Assembly: GCF_003330845.1 (NCBI RefSeq)
Contig: NZ_CP026121.1
Location: 7,855,501 to 7,919,500, forward strand
Source: Streptomyces sp. Go-475
Lineage (GTDB): Bacteria; Actinomycetota; Actinomycetes; Streptomycetales; Streptomycetaceae
Reading direction: 5' to 3'
Length of the DNA: 64,000 nucleotides
Each line of letters opens with the position of its first letter. The stretch's first letter is position 1. The notes under the pieces are model-generated. The model had not been told where the DNA came from and did not search any database. It saw only the letters and a program-made list of their open reading frames with translations. The translations under genes were made by a program, and so were the position numbers. This document shows, in pieces, positions 29,231 through 37,331 of this stretch.

Positions 29231-30847
29231 CTACTCGTCGGAGAGCGTGAGGTCGGGAACCCGCCACGCCGCCAGCGCGAAGGCGACCAGGGACACCGCG
29301 GCGCCCGTGAGGAACACGAGGCGCATCGAGGTGACGTAGCCCTCCAGGAACGGCAGCGCCACGCCCGGGTCGAGGGCGTGCAGGAAGGCGGAGTCCTCCA
29401 GGTTCACCCCGCCGCCGGGACGGAGGACGCCGGACAGGGCCCGCGCGTTGTCGGGCTCGGCCAGGAGGTGGCGGTAGGCCGGGTCGCTGCGGGCCTCGGC
29501 CAGTCGCTCGGCGATGCGGCCGGCCGCCGTGGTGAACAGGATCGACAGGAACGCCGCGGTGCCGACCGTACCGCCGTTGGAGCGGAAGAAGTTGACGGAC
29601 GCCGTCGCCGCGCCCATGTCCGTACGGGGCACCTCGCACTGCGCGAGCGTGGTGAGCGTCTGCATCGACGCGCCGAGCCCCGAGCCCATCAGGACCATGC
29701 CGAGCGCCGGGTGCCACAGCGGACTGTCCACACGCAGCGTGGCGAACACGAGCATCGCGGCGGTGAACGAGCCGACACCGGCGACGAGATGCACCTTGAA
29801 CCGGCCGGTCCGGGCGATCATCCGGCCCGTCAGCAGCGTCACCGCGAGGTTCGCGGCGACCGTGGGCAGGGTCGCCAGGCCCGCCGCGATGGGGCTCATG
29901 CCACGGACCAGCTGGAGGTAGAGCGGCAGCGTCGTCATCGCTCCGAACATGCCGATGCCGACGACGAAGTGCAGCCCGACGCCCAGCCGGAAGGTCCGGA
30001 CGCGGAACAGGCGCGGCGGCAGCAGCGCGGCGTCACCGGACCGGCGCTCCACCAGGACGAACACGGCGAGCCCTGCCCCGCCGACCGCGTACATCACCAG
30101 GGCCCGGGGCGAGTCCCACCCCCAGACGCGGCCCTGCTCGGCGACCGTCAGCAGCGGGACCAGCCCCACGGCAAGGGCGAGCGCCCCGGCGTAGTCGAGC
30201 CGGTGCCGCACCCGCCGGTGCGGGAAGCGCAGCACGCGCGTGATCGCCACCGCGGCCGCGGCGGCGAGCGGCACGTTGATCAGGAAGATCCAGCGCCAGC
30301 CGGCTATGCCCAGCAGCTCGGCCCGGTCCGCGAAGGCACCGCCCACGAGCGGGCCGACGATGCTGGCCCCGCCGAACACCGCCATGAAGTACCCCTGATA
30401 ACGGCCCCGTTCGCGCGGAGTGGTGATGTCGGCGACGATCGTCATCGCCAGCGACATCAGCCCTCCGCCGCCGAGCCCCTGCACGGCACGGAACGCCGCC
30501 AGCTCGTAGATCGACGTGGCGCATCCGCACAGCAGCGAGCCGACGGTGAACAGCGCGATCGCGGCGAGGTAGACGGGCCTGCGGCCGTGGATGTCGGAGA
30601 GCTTGCCGTACAGCGGCGTCGCGATGGTGGCGGTGATGAGGTACGCGGTGGTCACCCACGCCTGGGCGGTCAGGCCGTGCAGGTCGTCGGCGATGGTCCG
30701 CAGCGCGGACGAGACCACGGTCTGGTCCAGCGCGCCCAGGAACATGCCGAGCACCAGCCCGGACATGACGGTGGTGATCTGCCGGTGACTGAGCCGCGGG
30801 GGCATGTCCCCGGCCGCGCCCTGATCTCGGGTGTCGGAGAAGGTCAC
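29231..30847 (-). CDS. 14-TM MFS drug exporter (DHA2 family)
   Basis: About 538 residues from GTG. The sequence has the DHA2/EmrB-QacA motif GMFLGALDQTVVSSALRTIADDLHG near the N-terminus. QAWVTTAYLITATIATPLYGKLSDIHGRRPVYL is motif A, FRAVQGLGGGGLMSLAMTIVADITTPRERGRYQGY is motifs B and C, and about 14 hydrophobic helices are present. It probably exports drugs or conjugates with protons. It lies downstream of the glycosyltransferase and UDP-glucose dehydrogenase on the same strand; a 22-bp inverted repeat separates it from the glycosyltransferase. Confidence 0.9.
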   Translation of the reverse strand: MTFSDTRDQGAAGDMPPRLSHRQITTVMSGLVLGMFLGALDQTVVSSALRTIADDLHGLTAQAWVTTAYLITATIATPLYGKLSDIHGRRPVYLAAIALFTVGSLLCGCATSIYELAAFRAVQGLGGGGLMSLAMTIVADITTPRERGRYQGYFMAVFGGASIVGPLVGGAFADRAELLGIAGWRWIFLINVPLAAAAAVAITRVLRFPHRRVRHRLDYAGALALAVGLVPLLTVAEQGRVWGWDSPRALVMYAVGGAGLAVFVLVERRSGDAALLPPRLFRVRTFRLGVGLHFVVGIGMFGAMTTLPLYLQLVRGMSPIAAGLATLPTVAANLAVTLLTGRMIARTGRFKVHLVAGVGSFTAAMLVFATLRVDSPLWHPALGMVLMGSGLGASMQTLTTLAQCEVPRTDMGAATASVNFFRSNGGTVGTAAFLSILFTTAAGRIAERLAEARSDPAYRHLLAEPDNARALSGVLRPGGGVNLEDSAFLHALDPGVALPFLEGYVTSMRLVFLTGAAVSLVAFALAAWRVPDLTLSDE

Positions 30848-30934
30848 GTGTCGTCCTCGGGGTGGGGGCGGATACGGGGCGCGGACGCGGACCGTCCGGC
30901 GACCGGCGGTACGGTCCGCGCCCGCGGCTAGAGT

Positions 30935-31037
30935 GCGGACACCCCTAGGGCCTGTCCTGACCCCGCTCACCGGCGCTGACGGGGTGCCGGCGGTTCCCTG
31001 CGACCTGATCCGAACGACAGGCCCTGGGGGTGTCCGC
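30935..31037. repeat. 22-bp inverted repeat with IS-end-like core
   Basis: Arms 30935-30956 and 31016-31037 are reverse complements at 21 of 22 positions. Each contains CAGGGCCTGTC or TAGGGCCTGTC, also found at the right end of the IS5 element at 36313. The repeat starts immediately after the glycosyltransferase stop and precedes the MFS gene. It could be a decayed small transposable element now acting as an mRNA hairpin. Confidence 0.65.
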
Positions 31038-32249
31038 CTAGCCGGCGATGCCGGTCAGGTCGCCGACCGCCTGCCCGATCTCCGGCAGTGCCAGCATCGC
31101 CAGCTGGGCCGAGCGGGCCCGAGCCCGGGGCCCGGGGTCGGCGAGGAACTCGCGGCACACGTCGGCGATGCCCCTCGCGCTCCGGTCCGTGATGTGACGG
31201 CCCAGGCCCAGTTCCTCCACGCGCCGCGCGTTGGCGGGCTGGTCCCCGAAGTGCGGCAGGACCGCGAGCGGCGTGCCGGTGCGCATGGCCTCGCGGATGC
31301 TGTTGAAGCCGCCGTGGGTGACGAACAGGTCGACCGACTCCAGCAGCAGCGGCTGCGGGACCCGCTCGGTGACGTGGACGTGCCCGGGCAGTCCCTCGGT
31401 GTCCACCGGCACCCCGGAGGTCGACACGACCACCGTGCAGTCGTCCAGCTCCGCCGCCGCCCCCAGGATCGCGCGCAGGCTCTCGGCGGGGTCCGGCAGC
31501 CGCACGGGCAGAGGCGTGTCCTCGTCCGCCGTGCGCTCACGGAGCTGCGGCAGTGCGGTGCCGATCGCGGCGTACACCAGCGGCCGGTCCGTGGGCAGTC
31601 CGGCCGCCCACTGGGGCAGCACCCCACCGCGCTCGACGTCCACCGTCTGCCGGTAGGACCACGCCCGGGACAGGTGACGGGCGAAGGAGAAGGCGGGCGG
31701 CACGTAGTCGACCCGGCCGTGCGGTGCGATGGACAGCGGGTCGTCCCCCGCGGGCAGTCCCAGCTCCGCGCGCCGCTCGTTCAGCTGCGGCAGCACCTCG
31801 GCGGGGTCCAGCATGTTGCTGAACCCGGAAGGCGTCGGCAACTGCGGCACGCCGAGCAGTTCGGCGGTGAGCACCGCGCTCATGTCCATGCCGTCCCGCA
31901 GGATCACGTCGGGCCCGAAGTCACGGGTGAGGGGGAGCAGGACGTCCAGGTACGGCTTGACTCCGGGCCCGGCCACGTGGCGCATCAGCAGCCGGTCCAG
32001 CGCTTCGGTCGGCTCCGTCAGGTCGACGGTGCTGCCCTGGAGCTCGGCGAGGTAAGGGGCCGCCGCGGCGAGCGGATTGAACTCCGCTAAAGCGGCCTTC
32101 ACCTGTACGTCGTCGTCACGGAACACGGGGACGAGCGCCTCGGTGGTGACCACCAGCACCTGATGCCCGGCCCCGGCCAGGGCGCGCAGCAGGGGCAGTT
32201 GGGCGCGCCCGTGGGAGGGACTGCCGAGCGTGGTGCACAGAACCCGCAT
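31038..32249 (-). CDS. GT1-family glycosyltransferase (macrolide-type fold), with a TTA codon
   Basis: 403 residues starting MRVLCTTLGSPSHGRAQLPL. It has the GT-B fold and the donor-binding C-terminal block (RVPQPLLLESVDLFVTHGGFNSIREAM and then VLPHFGDQPANARRV). Family members move a sugar from an NDP-sugar to small molecules such as macrolides or aglycones. It lies 74 bp downstream of UDP-glucose dehydrogenase, suggesting UDP-glucuronate as donor. Leu in AALAEF is encoded by TTA (32088-32090), the rare bldA-dependent codon. The acceptor is unknown. Confidence 0.88.
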   Translation of the reverse strand: MRVLCTTLGSPSHGRAQLPLLRALAGAGHQVLVVTTEALVPVFRDDDVQVKAALAEFNPLAAAAPYLAELQGSTVDLTEPTEALDRLLMRHVAGPGVKPYLDVLLPLTRDFGPDVILRDGMDMSAVLTAELLGVPQLPTPSGFSNMLDPAEVLPQLNERRAELGLPAGDDPLSIAPHGRVDYVPPAFSFARHLSRAWSYRQTVDVERGGVLPQWAAGLPTDRPLVYAAIGTALPQLRERTADEDTPLPVRLPDPAESLRAILGAAAELDDCTVVVSTSGVPVDTEGLPGHVHVTERVPQPLLLESVDLFVTHGGFNSIREAMRTGTPLAVLPHFGDQPANARRVEELGLGRHITDRSARGIADVCREFLADPGPRARARSAQLAMLALPEIGQAVGDLTGIAG

Positions 32250-32323
32250 GAGGTGAGCCTTTCTCTCGGTTTCTTTTCTGGAGGGAAGGGGAGCAGCGGC
32301 CCGCATCGGTGCCCGCGCGGGCG

Positions 32324-33646
32324 TCACGCCACCCGCGCCGGTGTGTCCGCGCGCCCGATGCCGTGCCTGCTCAGCCCGGCCCGCGCGAGCCGGTCCGCGT
32401 CCAGCAGGTTGCGGAAGTCGTGGACCTCCCGGCCGGCCATGCGCGCGGCGATCGCCGCCCAGTCGAGGTCGCGCAGCTCCGGCCACTCGGTGAGGACGAG
32501 ACAGGCCGCCGCCCCCTCCGCCGCCCGCACCGGGTCGTCGGCGAGGTCGAGCAGATCGCTCAGGTCGGGCCGCTCCTCGCGCAACGCCGGGTCGTACGCC
32601 GTGAGTTCGGCGCCGCGCTCGCGCAGCAGCCGGGCGACGGAGAGCGCGGGGGAGTCGCGCAGATCGGAGGTGCCGGCCTTGAAGGTCAGGCCGTACAGGG
32701 CGAGCCGTACGCCGTGCAGCGAGCCGTCCGCGCCGCTTCCGCACGAGGCGGCGACCCGGTCGACGAGCTGCCGCTGGTGGGCGACGTTGGTCTCGATGGT
32801 GGCGCGCAGCAGGGGGAAGTCGACCCCGGCCAGTTCGCACACGGTCAGCAGGGCGTGGGTGTCCTTGGGCAGACAGGAGCCGCCCCAGCCGGGCCCGGGC
32901 CGAAGGAACGCGGAGCCGATGCGCGGGTCCCGGCCGATGCCCTCGGTGACGTCGTCGATGTCGGCGCCGAAGCGTTCGCAGACGGTGGCCAGGTTGTTGG
33001 CGAAGGACAGCTTCATGGCGAGGAAGAAGTTCGCCGCGTACTTGGTCAGTTCGGCGCTCGCCGGGTCGGTGAGCACCAGCGGGGCGTCCAGTCCGGCGTA
33101 CAGGTCGGCGACGCGCCGGGCGGCGTCCCGGTCGGCGGCGCCGATGACGATCCGGTCGGGGTGCAGGAAGTCGTGGACGGCGCGGCCCTCGCGCAGGAAC
33201 TCCGGGTTGCTGACCACGGCCACGTCGTCCCGGCCGAGCAGCGTGGCGACGCGCTCGCTCGTCCCGACGGGCACGGTCGACTTGTTGACGACGACACAGC
33301 CGGGCGGCAGTACCTCGCGGATCTGCGCGGCGACGGCCTCCACGGCGGCGAGGTCGGCCGCGCCGCCCGCTCCCATGGGTGTGGGCAGGCACAGGAACAC
33401 GACCCCGGCCTCGGCGACGGCGGCCGCGGTGTCGCCGGTGAAGTCGAGCAGGGCCGCGTCCAGGGCGTCCCGGACGGTCTCGGGCAGGCCGGGTTCGAGG
33501 ATGTCGACCCGGGCCTCGCGCAGGCGTTCGACCTTGTGCAGGTCGGCGTCCGCGCACACCACGGAGTGCCCGAGTGAGGCCAGGCAGGCGCCGGTTGTCA
33601 GTCCGACGTAGCCGGTTCCGATCACGGCGACGCGTCGAGCAGGCAC
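32324..33646 (-). CDS. ugd: UDP-glucose 6-dehydrogenase
   Basis: 440 residues. NAD-binding VAVIGTGYVGLTTGACLA, VNKSTVPVGTS, SNPEFLREGRAVHDFLHPDRIVIG, the middle-domain AELTKYAANFFLAMKLSFAN and the catalytic-Cys block GWGGSCLPKDTHALL are all intact. It oxidises UDP-glucose to UDP-glucuronate with two NAD+. It is the first gene of the minus-strand unit with the glycosyltransferase and MFS exporter, divergent from tetR. Confidence 0.94.
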   Translation of the reverse strand: MPARRVAVIGTGYVGLTTGACLASLGHSVVCADADLHKVERLREARVDILEPGLPETVRDALDAALLDFTGDTAAAVAEAGVVFLCLPTPMGAGGAADLAAVEAVAAQIREVLPPGCVVVNKSTVPVGTSERVATLLGRDDVAVVSNPEFLREGRAVHDFLHPDRIVIGAADRDAARRVADLYAGLDAPLVLTDPASAELTKYAANFFLAMKLSFANNLATVCERFGADIDDVTEGIGRDPRIGSAFLRPGPGWGGSCLPKDTHALLTVCELAGVDFPLLRATIETNVAHQRQLVDRVAASCGSGADGSLHGVRLALYGLTFKAGTSDLRDSPALSVARLLRERGAELTAYDPALREERPDLSDLLDLADDPVRAAEGAAACLVLTEWPELRDLDWAAIAARMAGREVHDFRNLLDADRLARAGLSRHGIGRADTPARVA

Positions 33647-33694
33647 AGCAGATCACCTTTTCCGGTCGGTTGGGGGGGCACAGCGAGGACTCAA

Positions 33695-33759
33695 GTCACC
33701 AAGCGTTGACCGCAGTCAGGTATCGCATGCGGCGAAAACACGAGTCAACATTTGGTGAC
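33695..33759. promoter_or_regulatory. paired palindromic operators between ugd and tetR
   Basis: GTCACCAAGCGTTGAC (33695-33710) and GTCAACATTTGGTGAC (33744-33759) are reverse complements of each other except at two central bases. Each is itself a near-palindrome with GTCAAC/GGTGAC half-sites, 49 bp apart centre to centre. The position in the divergent promoter suggests the operators of the adjacent TetR protein. Confidence 0.65.
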
Positions 33760-33842
33760 AACGGTCGGTGACTTTGAGACAGCCACCGCAGACTGGAACA
33801 TGGGCGGATGGCCAGAGGGCCGTGGACCAGGAGGTGCGGTAC

Positions 33843-34508
33843 GTGACCGGAGTACACAACGGCGAGGCGGCGAAGGCGGCGGCCCGCCGGCCCGACCGCA
33901 AACGCTCGGCCTCGGCGACGCGTACGGCGCTGCGGGCCGCCGCGGCCTTCCGCTTCGGCAAGTACGGCTACGAGGGCACCAGCGTGCGCGACATCGCGGG
34001 CGACGTGGGAGTGGACGCCGCACTCGTCTACCGCTACTTCGGCTCGAAAGAAGCGCTGTTCAACGACGTTTCCGGTACCGGCAAGATGTTCGAGCCGCTG
34101 CTGGACGAGCCGGTCGAGACGATCCCCGACTGGTTCTGCGCGCTGCTCATGGGGCCGCCGAAGGAGGGTGACTTCCCGCATCCGGTGCTCTCCGTACTGC
34201 GGTCCTCCGGCCGGGACGAGGCGGTGGCGCGGCTGCGCGCGGACTTCACGGACGTGTTCTCCCGCCGGCTGGCCGCCCGCCTCGGCGGCCCCGACGCCGA
34301 CCTGCGGGCGGAGCTCCTCGCCGCCTGGATGCTCGGCACGAGCCTCATGCTCACCGAGATACGCCCACCCGCCCTGGCCGCGGCGCGGGACACCACGCTG
34401 GAGCGGTATCTGCGGGCGGGCATCGAGGTCCTGCTGGGCCCGGCACCGGCGAAGGACGACGGGGCGTCAGGGGCCGGGGACGAGGAAGGCGCCGCCGGCG
34501 ACGGCTGA
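33843..34508 (+). CDS. TetR-family transcriptional regulator
   Basis: 221 residues from a GTG with AGGAGG seven bases upstream. The TetR N-terminal helix-turn-helix is clear: ALRAAAAFRFGKYGYEGTSVRDIAGDVGVDAALVYRYFGSKEALF. The C-terminal ligand domain (IPDWFCALLMGPPKEGDF ... AWMLGTSLMLTEIRPPALAAA) resembles TetR_C_18/17 types. It is divergent from ugd-GT-MFS and probably represses that unit through the palindromes at 33695-33759. It probably senses the compound that is glycosylated and exported. Confidence 0.9.
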   Translation: MTGVHNGEAAKAAARRPDRKRSASATRTALRAAAAFRFGKYGYEGTSVRDIAGDVGVDAALVYRYFGSKEALFNDVSGTGKMFEPLLDEPVETIPDWFCALLMGPPKEGDFPHPVLSVLRSSGRDEAVARLRADFTDVFSRRLAARLGGPDADLRAELLAAWMLGTSLMLTEIRPPALAAARDTTLERYLRAGIEVLLGPAPAKDDGASGAGDEEGAAGDG

Positions 34509-34537
34509 CGCTGCCGCACCACGTGGGAACGACCGCC

Positions 34538-34560
34538 GGACCCGTCGTGCCCACGGGTCC
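34538..34560. terminator. bidirectional terminator hairpin
   Basis: GGACCCGT-cgtgccc-ACGGGTCC, an 8-bp perfect stem in the 56-bp gap between the convergent tetR and ZIP genes. Confidence 0.6.
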
Positions 34561-34564
34561 TCGG

Positions 34565-35326
34565 TCAGGTGTGGGACAGGGCGAAGGAGACCAGGAAGCC
34601 GCACACGGTGATCAGCCCGATGGCCAGGTGGGCGTCCTGGAACGCCTCGGGGATCATCGTGTCGGCGATCATGGCGAGGATCGCCCCGGCGGCCACCGCC
34701 GTGACCGCCGCGATCACAGCGGGGGAGAACGCCCCGACGACGGCGTACCCGAGGACGGCCGAGACGGTACTGGCGGCGGCGATCGCCGTCCACACCCCGA
34801 AGACGTACGCCTTGCCGCGCCCGGCCCGCTTCATGCCCGCCGAACTGGACAGTCCCTCCGGCACGTTGCTGAGGAACACGGCCGCCACGGTCACCAGGCT
34901 GACCGCCCCGCCGTCGAGCAGGCTGACCCCGATGACCGCCGACTCCGGGATGCCGTCCAGCAGCGCTCCGAGCGCCAGCGCCGTCCCGGACCCGCCCTGC
35001 TCCGCCTCCGACGGCTGGGACTGCGACGACCGGTGGCCGGAGCGTTTGCGGTGCCGCGCCCCGCGCCCGGCCAGCCAGAGGTTGCCCACGGTGTAGGCGA
35101 TCGCGCCGGCGAGCGAGCCGATCGCGGCCGGGGCGATCCCGGCCTGTTCGTACGCCTCACCGACCAACTCGAAGGAGACCGCCGACAGCAGGACCCCGGC
35201 ACCGAAGGCCATCACCGTGGCGATCACCTTCTGCGGCACGCGCAGCCCGTACCCGAGCGCGGCGCCGAGCAGCAGCGCCGAGCCCGCCAGCAGTCCCCAC
35301 AGTCCCGCCTGCACCACTTCAGCCAT
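34565..35326 (-). CDS. ZIP-family metal transporter
   Basis: 253 residues with about eight hydrophobic helices. The metal-binding helix motifs are ALGALLDGIPESAVIG and AVFLSNVPEGLSSSAGMKRAG, and the cytoplasmic His-containing loop (ARHRKRSGHRSS) is present. ZIP proteins import zinc or other divalent metals, though some work in reverse. The IS5 element begins 58 bp upstream of its ATG, so its promoter may have been displaced. No Zur-like box is seen in the remaining 58 bp. Confidence 0.88.
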   Translation of the reverse strand: MAEVVQAGLWGLLAGSALLLGAALGYGLRVPQKVIATVMAFGAGVLLSAVSFELVGEAYEQAGIAPAAIGSLAGAIAYTVGNLWLAGRGARHRKRSGHRSSQSQPSEAEQGGSGTALALGALLDGIPESAVIGVSLLDGGAVSLVTVAAVFLSNVPEGLSSSAGMKRAGRGKAYVFGVWTAIAAASTVSAVLGYAVVGAFSPAVIAAVTAVAAGAILAMIADTMIPEAFQDAHLAIGLITVCGFLVSFALSHT

Positions 35327-35384
35327 GCCGCTACCGGTACCCGGAGCCGTTCCGGCGTCACCTGCGGCTGCGGGCGCCCCCTAG

Positions 35385-36313
35385 GCACTGTCTGATAATT
35401 GATCTTGTGGTGGGTCGAGGTGAGTTGACGGATGCGGCATGGGAGCGGATAGCGCCCCTGCTGCCTGGTGTTGACGGTCGTGGTCGTCCGTGGCGGGATC
35501 ACCGGCAGGTGATCAACGGGGTGTTGTGGCGGTTGCGGACCGGTGCTCCGTGGCGTGACCTGCCGGAACGCTACGGGCCGTGGCAGACGGTCTATGAACG
35601 GTTCGCCCGCTGGGAGGCGGACGGAACCTGGGCTCGCCTGCTCGAACAGGTCCATGTCCGCGACGACTCCGTCGGAGCCGTGGAGTGGACCGTGTCTGTC
35701 GACTCCACGATCAGCCGGGCCCATCAGCACGCCGCCGGAGCCCGCAAAAAGGGGCGGCGGCGGGGGACGAACTGGAAGATCCGGCACGCCCGTCGGCTGG
35801 CCAGGCGCTGGGCCGGTCCCGCGGCGGGCTGACCACCAAGCTCCACCTCGCCTGCGACGGCCGGGGCCTGCCCCTGGCTGTCGTCATCACGCCCGGCAAC
35901 GTCAACGACTCCACCGTCTTCGACATGGTCATGGACGAGCTGAGGGTGCCCCGGACCGGCGCCGGGCGCCCCCGCCTCAGGCCCGATGCGGTCGTCGCGG
36001 ACAAGGCGTACTCGTCCCGGGCGATCCGCCAGTCCCTGCGACGCAGAGGCATCCGGGCAGTGATCCCGGAGCGGGCGGACCAGAAGGCCAACCGCCTGCG
36101 GCGAGGGAAGGCCGGCGGCAGACCGCCGGCCTTCGACCGCGAGCTTTACAAGGCCCGCAACGTGATCGAACGCTGCTTCAACCGCCTCAAGCAGTTCCGC
36201 GCGATCGCCACCCGCTTCGACAAACTCGCCACCCGCTACAAGGCCGGAGTCCACCTCGCCGCACTCATCCTCTGGCTCCGCGAACCCAACCAAGATCCTT
36301 TGTCAGACAGGCC
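35385..36313 (+). mobile_element. IS5-family insertion sequence (929 bp)
   Basis: Imperfect terminal inverted repeats of about 23 bp match at 18 positions: left GCACTGTCTGATAATTGATC (35385 on), right GGCCTGTCTGACAAAGGATC read inwards from 36313. CTAG flanks both ends (35381-35384 and 36314-36317), in keeping with the CTAG/TA target choice of some IS5 subgroups. It carries one transposase in two frames. Confidence 0.9.
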
Positions 36314-36317
36314 CTAG
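35407..36317 (+). CDS. IS5-family transposase, two frames joined by -1 frameshift
   Basis: The first frame (35407-35832, starting MVGRGELTDAAWERIAPLLP) has the IS5 N-terminal domain and the first catalytic Asp (VSVDSTISRAHQHAAGARKK). The second frame, one base back, continues GAAAGDELEDPARP then ALGRSRGGLTTKLHLACDG, VVADKAYSSRAIR (second Asp) and ARNVIERCFNRLK (Glu), ending at the TAG of the flanking CTAG. The switch is at an A5G4 run (35746-35754), typical of programmed -1 frameshifting in this family. The element could be active. Confidence 0.88.
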
Positions 36318-36479
36318 GGCCCTTCTGATGGATCTCCGCGGCGTCGCGACGCCCGGCACGCCCGCTCGCCGCACGGGGCGAAGGGCCAGGTGGCTCCGCC
36401 ACATGACCCTCCGCCCCGCACGCCGATCGCACGCACCGAACGGCCGCTCCTTCTCCCACGGAGATCCATCAGAAGGGCC
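36318..36479. mobile_element. 162-bp MITE with perfect 21-bp inverted repeats
   Basis: Ends 36318-36338 and 36459-36479 are exact reverse complements (GGCCCTTCTGATGGATCTCC... inwards), with CTAG on both sides (36314-36317, 36480-36483). The interior has no coding frame. The outer GGCC-N2-TCTGA matches the right end of the neighbouring IS5 element, so a related transposase may move it. Confidence 0.85.
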
Positions 36480-37331
36480 CTAGCCGACCCGCTGCATCGC
36501 CTTCCGGTGCCGCTCCGCCATCGCCGCCCCGGACTCGCGGCGGGCCATCCTGCGCAGGACGGACGGGGCGAGGAGCAGCCCGGCGACCGTCCAGGCGCCC
36601 AGCACGCCCGCTGTCTCCAGGTGCCGCCAGGACGCGCCGATCTCGACGGCGACCGCGTCGGCCGGCAGCAGCGCGGACCGCAGGGCGAGGCCGAGCCAGT
36701 ACACGGGGAAGACCTGCCCGACGGTCTGCAGCCACTCGGGCAGCTTCGACAGCGGGAAGTAGATCCCGGAGATCACGACGAGCCCCATCACCGGGAGCAT
36801 CAGCAACCCGACCGTGCGCGGGTTGTCGACGAGCGAGCCGATGACGGCGCCGGCCGGCAGGGTGGCCAGCAGACCCAGCGGGAGCGCCCACACCAGCGTC
36901 AGCAGCGCGCCGCCGCCCTGCCGGGCGACCCCGTCCACGAGGAACACGCCCACGGCGAAGGGGAGGGCCATGGAGGCCAGAGCCGTACCCGACACCATGA
37001 CGATCTTGCCGACGAGGTGGCCGACCATGCCGTGGGGCACGGCCTTGGCCCGCAGCAGCGTGCCGTCCTCGCGCTCGGTCGCGAGCAGTTGCGCCGTGGT
37101 CATCATCCCGGTGAACGCCAGCGTCATCCCCAGCATGCTCGGCAGGATGAACGCGCCGGTGGAGATGCCGGTCCCCTTCAGCCGGTCGTCCCCGGCGAGG
37201 AACAGCGGAACGAGGAGCAGGACCGTCCAGAGCGCGTAACCGAACACGTCCTGGCCGGTGGTGAAGGTGTGCCGGAGCTCCGTCCAGCCGCGCCGCACCC
37301 CCACCCCGGCCGCGTACCACACCGGACTCAT
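36480..37331 (-). CDS. ABC-2 type exporter permease
   Basis: 283 residues with six hydrophobic helices and the ABC-2 pattern (ILPSMLGMTLAFTGMMTTAQLLATEREDGTLLRAKAVPHGM; LLMLPVMGLVVISGIYFPLSKLPEWLQ). It pairs with the ATPase gene upstream, overlapping by four bases (ATGA). Its stop codon TAG lies inside the CTAG target at the MITE edge. The exporter may move a drug or lipid. With the ATPase gene frameshifted it may no longer work. Confidence 0.87.
   Translation of the reverse strand: MSPVWYAAGVGVRRGWTELRHTFTTGQDVFGYALWTVLLLVPLFLAGDDRLKGTGISTGAFILPSMLGMTLAFTGMMTTAQLLATEREDGTLLRAKAVPHGMVGHLVGKIVMVSGTALASMALPFAVGVFLVDGVARQGGGALLTLVWALPLGLLATLPAGAVIGSLVDNPRTVGLLMLPVMGLVVISGIYFPLSKLPEWLQTVGQVFPVYWLGLALRSALLPADAVAVEIGASWRHLETAGVLGAWTVAGLLLAPSVLRRMARRESGAAMAERHRKAMQRVG

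Noticed and set aside
33574..33771. Plus-strand small frame across the ugd start and tetR promoter
   Set aside because: It overlaps the operators and has no RBS or family pattern.
36339..36458. Possible gene inside the MITE
   Set aside because: No start, RBS or codon pattern; the 120-bp interior is too short and not protein-like.
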